Part shown: positions 1-8,156 of the stretch, piece after piece
How the letters are laid out: each line of letters begins with the position of its first letter
Position numbering within the stretch: position 1 is the stretch's first letter
Source: RYN-428 sp035551995
GTDB taxonomy: Bacteria; Planctomycetota; Phycisphaerae; Tepidisphaerales; Tepidisphaeraceae
Reading direction: 5' to 3'
Assembly: GCA_035551995.1 (NCBI GenBank)
Contig: DASZME010000068.1
Coordinates: 1-39,641 of the forward strand
DNA length: 39,641 nucleotides
Program-made: the position numbers and the translations under genes
The notes under the pieces: generated by a model
Seen by the model: the letters and a program-made list of their open reading frames with translations, nothing else
Databases searched by the model: none
What the model was told of the DNA's origin: nothing

Positions 1-129
1 GCCCTGAAGCTCGCCGACCCAGTAGCCCGACGGCTTTTGCAGGTCGAGGAGGGCTTGGCGAGCGCGGGTCAGGGCGTGGTAAGTTAACCTCTCGCGCTCC
101 GACGAGCGCGCTCCGTCGAGGAAGGACAT
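1..129 (-). CDS. shc: Squalene-hopene cyclase, N-terminal fragment (cut by window edge)
   Basis: The minus strand from an ATG at 129 reads 43 codons to the window edge with no stop. The visible protein contains RARQALLDLQKPSGYWVGEL, which matches the start of the first QW-type alpha-helical repeat of squalene-hopene cyclases and related prenyltransferase/squalene oxidase proteins. The family cyclises squalene to hopene at the inner membrane, the first committed step of hopanoid synthesis. Only the N-terminal part is present, so the DxDD catalytic motif cannot be checked. The downstream plus-strand genes are HpnO-like and HpnN-like, which supports a hopanoid assignment over another terpene cyclase. 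The ATG is an inferred start. Confidence 0.75.
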   Translation of the reverse strand, partial: MSFLDGARSSERERLTYHALTRARQALLDLQKPSGYWVGELQG

Positions 130-234
130 GACTGGACGCGCGCTCGCTCCCGGTGAATGCAATTCAAGTGTCTCGGTGTCCATGCGTGGCGGGGGGATCG
201 ATCCCTGGTCTAAAACTTTGAATATATCGGGACC

Positions 235-309
235 TTGAAATCACCGGCAGCGCAGCCGTCTCGGCGGTGTCATTGCGGCGGAGACCCAGGCGAAGCGCCT
301 GTGCTACAG
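235..309 (-). repeat. Dispersed palindromic repeat, family 1, copy 1
   Basis: Read on the minus strand this starts TGTAGCACAGGCG and ends near GCCGGTGATTTCAA. It aligns over about 75 bases with 8641-8711 on the plus strand, and more weakly with 18352-18411. The outer arms (GCACAGGCG... and ...CGAGACGGCTG) are imperfect inverted repeats, so a hairpin is expected. It lies in the gap between shc and the Uma2 remnant. Confidence 0.7.
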
Positions 310-375
310 TTGATTCAAAGATTCCAATCGACAAAAACGCGGCGCGATTATAACGCAAAACCAGATGCAAAATAA

Positions 376-930
376 GTGGTCGGGGAACAGACTTGGCATG
401 CCGACGCGCGCGCGCTAAGATACGGCAATCCTGGCCCGGGATACTTTATGGCAACGCTCTCCGCCGACAACAGCACGACCACCCTCGATCTCGACAATGA
501 TCCGCAGCCCGACGTCTCCTTGCGCATCGTCGATTCGTACGGCGGCCGCGAAAAACTCGGCCCCACAGGCTCTATCGTCGGCGCGCCCGAGATGATCGTC
601 GAGATTGCCGCCAGCAGCTTCAGCTACGATATGGGCGCGAAGATGAACGCCTATCGCCGAGACGGCGTAGACGAATATCTTGTCTACCGCGCATATGACG
701 GCGAGATCGATTGGTTTATCTTGCGCGACGGAGAATATAAAAGGCTGGCCGCGGACGGCGAAGGCGTCTATCGCAGTGAAGTATTCCCCGGCTTATGGTT
801 GAAAGCGGACGCGTTCATCGCCGGCGATCTCGCCCTGGTCCTGGCGGTGCTACAGCGTGGAATCGCTTCGGCCGACCATGGCGAATTCACGAAGAAATTG
901 GAAAGCCAGCGGATCGCAGGACAGAAGTAA
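376..930 (+). pseudogene. Uma2-family endonuclease-like protein (DUF820), 5'-truncated
   Basis: This encodes 184 residues from a GTG at 376 that directly follows an in-frame TAA at 373-375. The body matches the planctomycete Uma2 group: LDLDNDPQPDV, a PEMIVEIAASS segment, a YRRDGVDEYLVYRA core and EVFPGLWL near the end. These supply the PD-(D/E)XK-like residues (D in QPDV, E in IVEIA, and a later conserved polar position). From memory of the family, about 50-60 more N-terminal residues (ELIEGVVYMPSP-type strand region) normally precede the point where homology starts here. No frame upstream supplies them, so the gene looks cut at its 5' end. The C-terminal half is open, so decay is recent or the short form is translated. 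Confidence 0.65.
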
Positions 931-974
931 ATTCGTCACGGGTCGCGATTTCAACGGCAATAGAAAGTTTTCGG

Positions 975-2360
975 ATGCACACCGATTTTTTTTCCTGGCT
1001 CGATCAACACAGCGGCCGAGAATATGACCTGCACTCGAAGCACATCAATCCCGCCTTCGTAAAAGTTCTCAAGGCGATCGGTTTCGATAAGGGATACGTT
1101 CGCGGCGAAGGCGCTTACCTTTGGGACGCCGCCGGAAATAAGTATCTCGATTTGCTTACAGGGTGGGGCGTTTTTGCCCTTGGCCGCAATCATCCAAAGG
1201 TGAAGGCGATCCTCAAGCAATTGCTCGATCGGGATATGCCGAATCTGGTCCGCATGGAATGCAGTCTCTTGAGCGGGTTGGTCGCCGAGAGGCTGACGTC
1301 GCATACGTCGGAAAATCTCAGCCGGGTGTTTTTCTGCAACAGCGGGACGGAGACGATCGAAACCGCCATTAAATTCGCCCGCTGCGCCACCGGCCGCCAG
1401 GGAATCGTCTATTGCGATCACGCCTTTCACGGCTTGACCACCGGCTCGCTGGCCATCAACGGTTCGGATTTCTTCCGCTCCCGCTTCGGCGATCCGATGC
1501 CGGGCACGCAGAAGATCGCGTTCAACGACCTGGCGGCGCTTGAAAAAGCACTGTCGTCGAAACAGGCGGCGGCGTTTATCGTCGAGCCGGTGCAGGGAAA
1601 AACATGCGAAGTGGTCGCCGACGGATACTTGGCCGAGGCGCAGCGGCTGTGCCGAAAATTCGGAACGCTTCTCGTCTGCGACGAGGTTCAGTGCGGACTG
1701 GGCCGAACGGGAAAATGGTTCGCCTATCAGCACTGGCCGGAGGTTGAGCCGGATATCCTGTGCGTGGCCAAGGCGCTGTCCGGCGGATACGTTCCCGTCG
1801 GCGCCGTCGTCACTCGGCCCAAGATCATGGACTGCGTTTTTGATTCCATGGAGCGCTGCGTCGTTCACTCCAACACCTTCGGCCAAAACGATATGGCCAT
1901 GGCGGCGGCGCTGGCCAGCCTGCATGTGATCGAGGAAGACAAGCTCGTCGAAAACGCCGCCGCGATCGGCGAGTATACGATCGCAAAATTACGCGAAATT
2001 TCCAAGTCATGTCCCTTCGTTTCCGAAGTGCGCGGCAAGGGCCTGATGTTCGGCATCGACTTCGCCCGCCCGGAGTCCAACCTTAAGCTGAAGATGGCGT
2101 GGGACATGCTTCACAAGCTGAATTTCGGAGTGTTCGGTCAGATGGTCATCATCCCGTTGCTGAACAAGCATCACATCCTGACGCAGGTGGCCGGTTATCA
2201 TGTGGAGGTGATCAAGTTCCTTCCGCCGATGACGGTGACAAAGGAGGACATGGATTGGTTTTTAGGCGCGATGGATGATGTGTTGATGGACACCACGCGG
2301 GTTCCCGGGGCGGCATGGGATACGGTCATGGGCCTGGCCAAGAGGACGATGCGCGCCTGA
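975..2360 (+). CDS. hpnO: Class III PLP aminotransferase, HpnO-like (hopanoid side chain)
   Basis: A 461-residue fold-type I, class III aminotransferase. The reading frame is open from 795, but homology begins at MHTDFFSWLDQHSGREYDLH, so the ATG at 975 is chosen; it has no clear Shine-Dalgarno. Visible motifs are the cofactor phosphate-binding FFCNSGTETIE, the YCDHAFHG strand, the DEVQCGLGRTGK segment with the ring-stacking Asp, and the PLP Schiff-base lysine K266 in VAKALSGG. HpnO converts a hopanoid C35 precursor to 35-aminobacteriohopanetriol. The gene is 6 bp upstream of an HpnN-like transporter and near squalene-hopene cyclase, which is why HpnO is preferred over an acetylornithine or GABA aminotransferase. 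Substrate is inferred from context. Confidence 0.75.
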   Translation: MHTDFFSWLDQHSGREYDLHSKHINPAFVKVLKAIGFDKGYVRGEGAYLWDAAGNKYLDLLTGWGVFALGRNHPKVKAILKQLLDRDMPNLVRMECSLLSGLVAERLTSHTSENLSRVFFCNSGTETIETAIKFARCATGRQGIVYCDHAFHGLTTGSLAINGSDFFRSRFGDPMPGTQKIAFNDLAALEKALSSKQAAAFIVEPVQGKTCEVVADGYLAEAQRLCRKFGTLLVCDEVQCGLGRTGKWFAYQHWPEVEPDILCVAKALSGGYVPVGAVVTRPKIMDCVFDSMERCVVHSNTFGQNDMAMAAALASLHVIEEDKLVENAAAIGEYTIAKLREISKSCPFVSEVRGKGLMFGIDFARPESNLKLKMAWDMLHKLNFGVFGQMVIIPLLNKHHILTQVAGYHVEVIKFLPPMTVTKEDMDWFLGAMDDVLMDTTRVPGAAWDTVMGLAKRTMRA

Positions 2361-2366
2361 AGACTC

Positions 2367-5147
2367 ATGCCCGTTCACAAACTTCAAATCCCCAAATCGA
2401 CGTGGATCCAGCGCAAGATCCTGTCGGCCGTGCTTGCGGTCGTAAGCCGTCCGCGGACGGTACTGATCGCGGCGGCGCTGGTGCTGGCGGTCAGCGCGTT
2501 TTCAGCGTCGCGATGGCTCAATGTCTCAAGCGACGAGAACGATCTATTTTCCCATAACGTGCAGTTTTTTCGAAACTTTCTGGAGTTTGACCGCGAGTTT
2601 CCGGAAAACGACGCCATTTATGTCGTCATTGAAGCCGCCGACCCGAACCGGCCGATTCCGCCGGTGCTCCGATGGACGGCGGCGGCGGATGCCGTCGAGC
2701 GCAACATTCTGGCGACGGCGCGGCAATATTGCGAATCGGTCGATGCGCATGTTCCGCGCGAAAAACTTGGATCGCAGGGATTGCTTTTTGAATCTCCGCA
2801 GGAACTCGCGGGCGATCTAAACGACGTCGTCCGCTCCGCGGAATTCGTCCGGTTATGGGGGGAAAAAAATCCCGCGTTCGGCCCGCTCCCGCGCGCGATG
2901 GTCGATACGGTTCTGGGGCGCACGCCGTCGCAGCGGTTTCTGGCCGCGCTGAATTTGAAACCCGATCCGGAAGCGACGTCGCTCGTGCAGCACATGGCCC
3001 AGGGCTGGGCCGACGCGCTGGCCCATCCCCACGAGCCGATACGAGTCGGCGCAAACGTCCCCAACCTCGGCGATCTTGACCTCAGCAGCCCGCGCGATCT
3101 GGGCTACTACTGGGAGCCCGACGCCACCGATCCCCAGGCCCGGCTTCATCCCGCCGACGCACGCCATCTGCTGCTGGTCCGCGTCTATCCGAAAATCAAC
3201 TTCAATACGCTCACCGCCGCCGAAAAACCGGTGGCGGCCATTCGCTCGGCCGTGACGACGGCGGCGAAAGACTTTCCCGAATTTCAAATCGGCACGACCG
3301 GCCGGCCCGCGCTGGACGCCGACGAAATGGCCGTCACCGATCACGATTCGACCATCGCCGAGATCATCGCGGCCGTCGCGGTCTTCATCGGCCTGGTCGT
3401 CATGCTGCGGTCGCTCTGGCTGGCGCTGGCGGCGGAGATGGCGCTGGCCGTCGGCATCGGATGGACATTCGGCTGGGCCACGGTCAGCGTCGGAAAACTC
3501 AACTTGCTGTCAATGGTCTTCCTGATCGCGCTCATCGGAATCGGCATGGATTACCTGGTGCAAATTCTGATGCGCTATCGGACCGAAGCGCGGCGCCATG
3601 GACGGCCCAAGGCCATCTGGGCGCGCGTGTTCCGCTATGTGGCGGCGCCGATCAACACCGCGTGCCTCGGCGCCGCGGGGGCATTTCTGGTCTCCACGCT
3701 GACGATCTTCCGCGGCGCGGCCGAACTGGGGATCATCGCCGGCGGCGGATTGCTGCTGTGCCTTCTCGCCGGCTATACCGTTTTGCCGGCGCTCCTGACG
3801 CTCTTTCCGCCGCGGCTTGCGGTGGACGTCGCCCGCCGGCCCACGGGGCAGACTCCGCGGCCGCTGGGATGGCGCCGTCTGATTTTGCCGGCGCTGTGGG
3901 TATCGGCGATCGCGGCGCTTTCGCCGTGGGCGCCGCGTGCGCGGTTCGATCCCAACCTGCTCGATCTCCAGGCCCCAAAGCTCGAATCAACCCGACTTAT
4001 CGGCAAGCTTCAGGCATGGTCGTCGGTCGTGATGACCAAAGACCTGGACATGCTCGCCAGAGCGCGAACGGCGGTGGAGCGGTTGCCCGCGGTGGAAAGC
4101 ACCGAAAGCGTTCTCAACGCCGACGACAACTACCGCTGGCTCCGCGCCCATCAGGACGAATTGCCGAAGATCGAATGGTCTCCGCCGGCGCCGATCGCGC
4201 CCGCAGACGTTGCAACGTTGATGGCAAAAGCCAAGCTGCTGGCCAACCGCATGGAGCAACTGCCCGGCGCCGCCGGCGCAGTGCAGCGCGCCGCCGCCGC
4301 CGAGGCGCTGCGGACGTTCGCCGAAGCCGCCGGTCATGCGTCCGCGCAATTCGCGTCGGCTCGGCTGACGGAATGGCAAAACGTCTTCGTCGCCGAGCTT
4401 CGGGAAATGCTTTCGCAGTTCTCCCCGAAGCCGCTCGATCTTTCCAAAATTCCGCTGGAACTTCGCAGCCATCTGGTCAGCGCCGACGGAACGTACATTC
4501 TGTACATCAATCCCAAGCCGACATTAAACCTGTGGGATCGCGGCGATCTTTCGCTTTTCGTCAACAGCGTGCAGGACGCCGTCGCGGCGATTCCCGGCCA
4601 TCCCGACGTCACCGGCACCGCCCCCAACATTTTTTACACGACGCGCGCGGTGCGAAGATCATTTATCCAAGCCACGTCCTACGCCTTGATTCTGATCGTG
4701 ATCCTGGTGCTGATCGACTTGCGAAATCTTCGCCATACGGCACTGGCCATCAGCGTGTTGGCGCTTGGCCTGCCGTTGCTGATCGAGTTGATGGGATTGC
4801 TCGGGGTCAACTGGAACTTCGCGAATTTTTTCGGTCTTCCGATCCTGATCGGCGCCGGGCATGAGTACGGGGTATTCATGATCCACCGCTACCGGGAAAG
4901 CGTCGGCGATCCACGCCGAGTGTGGCGCTTTCGCGACGTGGCGGATCGAGCCCTGTTCCTCTGCGCTTACATCACGTCGAGCAGTTTCGGCTTTTTCTGG
5001 GCCGTCAGCGAACACCGCGGCCTCAGAAGCCTGGGATTGGTCATGGCGCTGGGAACGGGATGCATCTATCTTTCGACCGTCATGGTTTTGCGGCCGCTTT
5101 TGTTGTGGCGCCTGGAAAAGCGCGGCGCCCGCATATCGAACGCATAA
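2367..5147 (+). CDS. hpnN: RND/MMPL-family transporter, HpnN-like (hopanoid trafficking)
   Basis: A 926-residue RND-superfamily protein with the classic duplicated layout: one transmembrane helix near residues 28-45, a large soluble loop, a first helix bundle at about 330-480, a second soluble domain at about 500-760, and a second bundle at about 764-915. GIGMDYLVQILMRYRTE in the first half and GAGHEYGVFMIHRYRE in the second are the paired MMPL helix signatures; the second has His-Glu where Asp is common. HpnN moves hopanoids from the inner to the outer membrane. It lies 6 bp after the HpnO-like gene, so the two are one operon. A hairpin at 5151-5176 follows immediately. Confidence 0.8.
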   Translation: MPVHKLQIPKSTWIQRKILSAVLAVVSRPRTVLIAAALVLAVSAFSASRWLNVSSDENDLFSHNVQFFRNFLEFDREFPENDAIYVVIEAADPNRPIPPVLRWTAAADAVERNILATARQYCESVDAHVPREKLGSQGLLFESPQELAGDLNDVVRSAEFVRLWGEKNPAFGPLPRAMVDTVLGRTPSQRFLAALNLKPDPEATSLVQHMAQGWADALAHPHEPIRVGANVPNLGDLDLSSPRDLGYYWEPDATDPQARLHPADARHLLLVRVYPKINFNTLTAAEKPVAAIRSAVTTAAKDFPEFQIGTTGRPALDADEMAVTDHDSTIAEIIAAVAVFIGLVVMLRSLWLALAAEMALAVGIGWTFGWATVSVGKLNLLSMVFLIALIGIGMDYLVQILMRYRTEARRHGRPKAIWARVFRYVAAPINTACLGAAGAFLVSTLTIFRGAAELGIIAGGGLLLCLLAGYTVLPALLTLFPPRLAVDVARRPTGQTPRPLGWRRLILPALWVSAIAALSPWAPRARFDPNLLDLQAPKLESTRLIGKLQAWSSVVMTKDLDMLARARTAVERLPAVESTESVLNADDNYRWLRAHQDELPKIEWSPPAPIAPADVATLMAKAKLLANRMEQLPGAAGAVQRAAAAEALRTFAEAAGHASAQFASARLTEWQNVFVAELREMLSQFSPKPLDLSKIPLELRSHLVSADGTYILYINPKPTLNLWDRGDLSLFVNSVQDAVAAIPGHPDVTGTAPNIFYTTRAVRRSFIQATSYALILIVILVLIDLRNLRHTALAISVLALGLPLLIELMGLLGVNWNFANFFGLPILIGAGHEYGVFMIHRYRESVGDPRRVWRFRDVADRALFLCAYITSSSFGFFWAVSEHRGLRSLGLVMALGTGCIYLSTVMVLRPLLLWRLEKRGARISNA

Positions 5148-5176
5148 AAAGAGCCCGCCGATTCGCCGGCGGGCTC
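5146..5176 (-). terminator. Intrinsic terminator, probably shared by convergent genes
   Basis: A perfect 10-bp stem (GAGCCCGCCG with CGGCGGGCTC, arms 5151-5160 and 5167-5176) and a 6-base loop. Read on the minus strand it is followed by five T residues (complement of 5146-5150), as expected for the end of the DUF1080 transcript. On the plus strand it sits directly after the hpnN stop codon but lacks a T run, so it may only help there. Confidence 0.75.
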
Positions 5177-5265
5177 CATATCGAATCGTGCGGATAACCA
5201 GTTGCGACCAAACACGAAAGGTATCTCGGCCGCGTTCGGAAAATCTCGCCGTCGTCGGCGAAACG

Positions 5266-5940
5266 TCAATCGTCCAGCGGCTTCACCTCAATACTCTTAA
5301 AATGCGTCTCGCTCTTGGGATCATGGCCTTGCAGCGCAAAGGTCCCATGGTGCAGATACCGGCCCTTATGCCCTTTGGTCGGCTTGTAGTCGGCGGGCTG
5401 GGTCCATTCGTTCACGACATTGCCGTCCACTTTCAGCGTGACGTGATCGCCCTTGACGATCACTTCATATAAAAACCACTCGTTGTCCTTCTGATGCGGG
5501 TCTTTGATGTCGACGACGTCATACAGACTTCCGGTCTTTTTCCAGTCGCCGTGCGTGCAGTTGACCTGGGCTTCAAAACCGTCGTCGGGCCATCCTTTTT
5601 CCTGGTAGCTGGTGTGGAAGTAGATGCCGGAGTTGGCGTGCGGGAAGGTCATCACCTCGGCCTTGAGGTGGAAATTTTTCCAGTCGTGGTTGTGGACCGG
5701 ACCGTCGTAGAAAATATGGGCCGGACCATTATTGACGACCATCTGGCCATCCTTGACCGACCAGGCGTCGGCTTTGTCGCCGATCTTCCAGCCGTCGAGG
5801 GTTTTGCCGTCGAAGAGGGGAACAAAACCATCCTTGTCGGCTTGGCTCTCGCCGACCTTGGGAGCGTCGGCGGCGCCGAGCGTGAGAAGTAACGCACTGG
5901 CGGCGACGGCGACGCCAAATCGCGGAAACGAAAGTCGCAT
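5266..5940 (-). CDS. Exported DUF1080 protein (3-keto-disaccharide hydrolase domain)
   Basis: A 224-residue protein with an N-terminal signal peptide (MRLSFPRFGVAVAASALLLT, Ala-rich cleavage region) followed by one DUF1080 domain. Recognisable elements are GFVPLFDGKTLDGWK at the start of the domain, NSGIYFHTSY in the middle, GFEAQVNC, and the closing GTFALQGHD with FKSIEVKPL. The fold is a concanavalin-like jelly roll; characterised members hydrolyse 3-keto-glycosides in the periplasm or on the surface. The frame runs on to 6018, but the ATG at 5940 is chosen because GGAGGAATT lies just upstream and the signal peptide starts there. Monocistronic, ending at the hairpin 5151-5176. Confidence 0.85.
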   Translation of the reverse strand: MRLSFPRFGVAVAASALLLTLGAADAPKVGESQADKDGFVPLFDGKTLDGWKIGDKADAWSVKDGQMVVNNGPAHIFYDGPVHNHDWKNFHLKAEVMTFPHANSGIYFHTSYQEKGWPDDGFEAQVNCTHGDWKKTGSLYDVVDIKDPHQKDNEWFLYEVIVKGDHVTLKVDGNVVNEWTQPADYKPTKGHKGRYLHHGTFALQGHDPKSETHFKSIEVKPLDD

Positions 5941-6138
5941 GAAATAATTCCTCCGGCTCAGGGTATGTGTTAAATCGAAACGTGCGGTGAATTGTTGCGA
6001 TCCGCAAGGGAAACACAAGCCGGCGCCTGACCGTCGAACGATGTGGGTGCGTGGACGGTGTGCGACACTTGAGGCGGGCCTTTATCCTTTCCCCCGTACG
6101 CCGTCGGCGTATCCGAGAGGGGACTGGAGCTTCGACAC

Positions 6139-6549
6139 CTAATAACGGTTCTCCTCCCGGGTAAGCGACGGCACGATCTCCTTAAGCAACTCGACGTTGG
6201 CGGCGGGAAATGCAAAGCCGCCAAGGTCGCCGACGGCAACCCAACGCAGGCGTTGCGACGCCAGTGCCGTCGGCTCAGCCGAACCGATCGTACACAGAAA
6301 TGGATGCAACCGGACAGTCAGGTGTGGATACGCGTGGTCGATCGTCGAAAACGGTTTTTCGATCTCGACGTCGATGCCCAATTCTTCTTGAATCTCGCGC
6401 CGCAGACACTGCTCGGGCGTCTCGTTCGGCTCGACTTTACCTCCCGGGAATTCCCAAAGATCGGGTAAAATCGCCCCGTGCAGGCGCTGAGAAATAAGAA
6501 CTTTGTCGGCTCGCTGAATGATCGCGATCGCCACTTTAACTGGTCTCAT
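6139..6549 (-). CDS. NUDIX hydrolase, MutT-like
   Basis: A 136-residue single-domain NUDIX protein. The NUDIX box is intact at residues 37-59: G37, E43, R51-E52, E55-E56 and G58 fit the GX5EX7REUXEEXGU pattern. The N-terminal strand (VKVAIAIIQRADKVLISQR) and WEFPGGK are typical of MutT/8-oxo-dGTP pyrophosphohydrolases, and the length (about 130) fits. MutT cleans oxidised nucleotides from the pool; other nucleoside-triphosphate substrates are possible for this subfamily. It stands alone, with about 200 bp to DUF1080 downstream and a long non-coding region upstream. Confidence 0.8.
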   Translation of the reverse strand: MRPVKVAIAIIQRADKVLISQRLHGAILPDLWEFPGGKVEPNETPEQCLRREIQEELGIDVEIEKPFSTIDHAYPHLTVRLHPFLCTIGSAEPTALASQRLRWVAVGDLGGFAFPAANVELLKEIVPSLTREENRY

Positions 6550-6765
6550 AAATCTTCCGGATCGAGTCCGCGCCGGACGACGCGGAAGATAAGTCTATAC
6601 GAAAGCTGGCGGTTATGAAAATCCAAGCCCCGGCCCGCGACAGCCGCCGACAGTCTTGAGCGGCAGACTCAGCGGTATTCTTGAACTGAGAAGACATCGT
6701 AAGATCATTTTTTGCAAATACTTATATTCGCGAGGCTATTTTTTTCTACGTCGGCCAATCGTCGA

Positions 6766-6795
6766 TTGACAGGGTCATGCGATGCGGGTTATAGT
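6766..6795 (+). promoter_or_regulatory. Sigma70-type promoter for the candidate RNA
   Basis: TTGACA at 6766-6771 and TATAGT at 6790-6795, spaced by 18 bases (17 if TTATAG at 6789 is used). The -35 is a perfect consensus and the -10 differs at one base. Transcription would start near 6802. No gene begins within 200 bases; a strong terminator lies about 85 bases downstream. Confidence 0.65.
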
Positions 6796-6801
6796 CCTGC
6801 A

Positions 6802-6923
6802 CGTCGAGCGGACGAAAGTCAAAAATAAATCAGCGGAATTTTATGCCAATTGATCTTACGGCTGCTTAGCCGTGGCGCACTTCCGGAGGTGGATAGGAGC
6901 CACCCCTCCGGAAGTTTTTTTTT
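6802..6923 (+). ncRNA. Candidate small RNA or attenuator leader
   Basis: Defined by the promoter at 6766-6795 and the terminator at 6879-6923, giving a transcript of about 120 nt. It contains a perfect 6-bp hairpin with a 4-base loop at 6858-6873 (ACGGCT/AGCCGT) just before the terminator stem, and a 9-codon open frame at 6843-6869 coding MPIDLTAA with only a weak GGA upstream. I do not recognise a known RNA family: it lacks SRP RNA, 6S or tmRNA hallmarks. It could be an independent sRNA, or the leader of the pseudopilin gene at 7051 with transcription attenuation. Both ends are predictions. Confidence 0.5.
6879..6923 (+). terminator. Strong intrinsic terminator of the candidate RNA
   Basis: An 11-bp perfect stem (ACTTCCGGAGG at 6879-6889 with CCTCCGGAAGT at 6905-6915), extended by two or three further pairs around a small bulge, then nine T residues at 6915-6923. 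The stem hides a GGAGG on the left arm. Confidence 0.85.
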
Positions 6924-6954
6924 GGATCAATTCTTCCTGCGGCGCCGAATTTAG

Positions 6955-6982
6955 TTGAAGCGCTCGATTCGCTTGGTACAAT
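6955..6982 (+). promoter_or_regulatory. Probable sigma70 promoter of the pseudopilin gene
   Basis: TTGAAG at 6955-6960 and TACAAT at 6977-6982 with a 16-base spacer, about 68 bases before the ATG at 7051. It lies 31 bases after the upstream terminator, so the pseudopilin gene can be expressed independently of the candidate RNA. Confidence 0.45.
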
Positions 6983-7050
6983 CTTGCAATTGGATGCGGG
7001 CCTTGTTAGGACTCGTTTCCCTGCTCTCATCCTGCCGCCTGGAGGTTTTC

Positions 7051-8040
7051 ATGTCGCGACGCGCCTTTTCCCTGATCGAAATGATCGTGGTAATCGGAAT
7101 CCTCATGGTCCTCCTGTCGATTCTGCTGCCTGTGGTCGGCAGCGCCCGCGATTCGGCCAACGGAATGCTTTGCGCCTCCCATATCCGAACGCTTACCCAG
7201 GCATTTATCGCGTTTGCGGCCGATCATGACGGGCATCTGCCGGGAAGCAAAGACAATCTATATAGCTCGTCAGACCATACGCCGGAGACAAATCAGGATC
7301 ACATGGATTGGCTGTTTGGACAATACTCGTTCTTGGCCTATGAGAACTCAGCGGCGAACACGTCCTCTGTTCCCGTTGGCGTTCCTGTGTCGGCGGAGCT
7401 CCTGCAACTCGCGACGGCGCCGCAATTCGGGACCATTTGGCGATATGTAAATAATAATTCCTATTCGACCACCAATCTGCCGGACGGAGGTTCGTTCCAG
7501 ACATACCTTTGTCCGTCGCTGACCACCACGAATCCCGGCGGGGGCATCGGCAGCAATGGCCGGTTTGACTACGCCGCGTTTTCGGAATTCGACGGCGCCG
7601 CGATCAAAGATATCGCCGCTACCAGCGTCATGCATACATGCTACGACGCAAGCGGCGTGAATAAGCAATACACCCCCTCACCCGATCCACGATGGTCCGT
7701 GATGGATACAAACCATTGGTATAATTTCAACCACCAATGGTCCACACAATATGCCGTTTTGCCCACGCCGATTATTTGCCAGGAAGACGCAAAGTATAAT
7801 ATTAACTCAAATCTGGAGGGACAACATGCAGGCCCGGATCAGATGGCGCACGTTCATCATGGCGGCAGTTTTTACGGATCCGTCGACGGCACGGTTACTT
7901 GGGTGAATGAACCCGATCTTGATCTAAGCCAGTTTTGGTTGGAAGGCGCCTATCTGTGGGAAACCATTCCGCCCAGCCAGAGCTCGCCGATTGTACTCCG
8001 AGACGACCCAGGCACCTGGAACTGGTGGGCCGGCCAATAG
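7051..8040 (+). CDS. Type II secretion/pilin-like protein with prepilin N-terminus
   Basis: A 329-residue protein that starts MSRRAFSLIEMIVVIGILMV: a short basic leader, a prepilin peptidase site before F6 (A-F rather than the usual G-F), the conserved Glu at mature position 5 (E10), and one hydrophobic helix. The large C-terminal domain ends with a HVHHGGSFYGSVDGTVTW segment, similar to the DG-x-V-x-W element of planctomycete pseudopilin-like proteins. GGAGG at 7041-7045 five bases before the ATG decides this start; the frame is open from 6955. Such proteins occur in dozens of paralogues per planctomycete genome and their individual roles are mostly unknown. No pilus or secretion genes adjoin it. 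Confidence 0.85.
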   Translation: MSRRAFSLIEMIVVIGILMVLLSILLPVVGSARDSANGMLCASHIRTLTQAFIAFAADHDGHLPGSKDNLYSSSDHTPETNQDHMDWLFGQYSFLAYENSAANTSSVPVGVPVSAELLQLATAPQFGTIWRYVNNNSYSTTNLPDGGSFQTYLCPSLTTTNPGGGIGSNGRFDYAAFSEFDGAAIKDIAATSVMHTCYDASGVNKQYTPSPDPRWSVMDTNHWYNFNHQWSTQYAVLPTPIICQEDAKYNINSNLEGQHAGPDQMAHVHHGGSFYGSVDGTVTWVNEPDLDLSQFWLEGAYLWETIPPSQSSPIVLRDDPGTWNWWAGQ

Positions 8041-8095
8041 TCCGACTCGATTGCGAACGATGTACCGGCAATTTTTGATTTTTCGTTTCGCCGCC

Positions 8096-8124
8096 TTGAC
8101 AACCGCTCCCGTTTTTCGCACAAT
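8096..8124 (+). promoter_or_regulatory. Sigma70-type promoter of rplU
   Basis: TTGACA at 8096-8101, a 17-base spacer, then CACAAT at 8119-8124, 33 bases before the rplU start codon. Confidence 0.6.
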
Positions 8125-8156
8125 TCCCGCCCCTTTGTAAGAAAGCTGAGACTGAC

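Noticed and set aside
951..1925. A 324-residue minus-strand open frame opposite the aminotransferase.
   Set aside because: It is antisense to a well-supported gene, Arg/Gly/Ala-rich in composition, and has no motif.
5941..6138. A hairpin near 6090-6120 (TACGCCG/CGGCGTA) as terminator of the NUDIX gene.
   Set aside because: The short stem has no T run in the correct direction and could be chance in GC-rich DNA.
6843..6869. A tmRNA tag or peptide gene (MPIDLTAA with an Ala-Ala end before TAG).
   Set aside because: The rest of tmRNA is missing: no resume codon frame, no acceptor stem or CCA end, and the transcript is only about 120 nt. The frame also has a poor Shine-Dalgarno.
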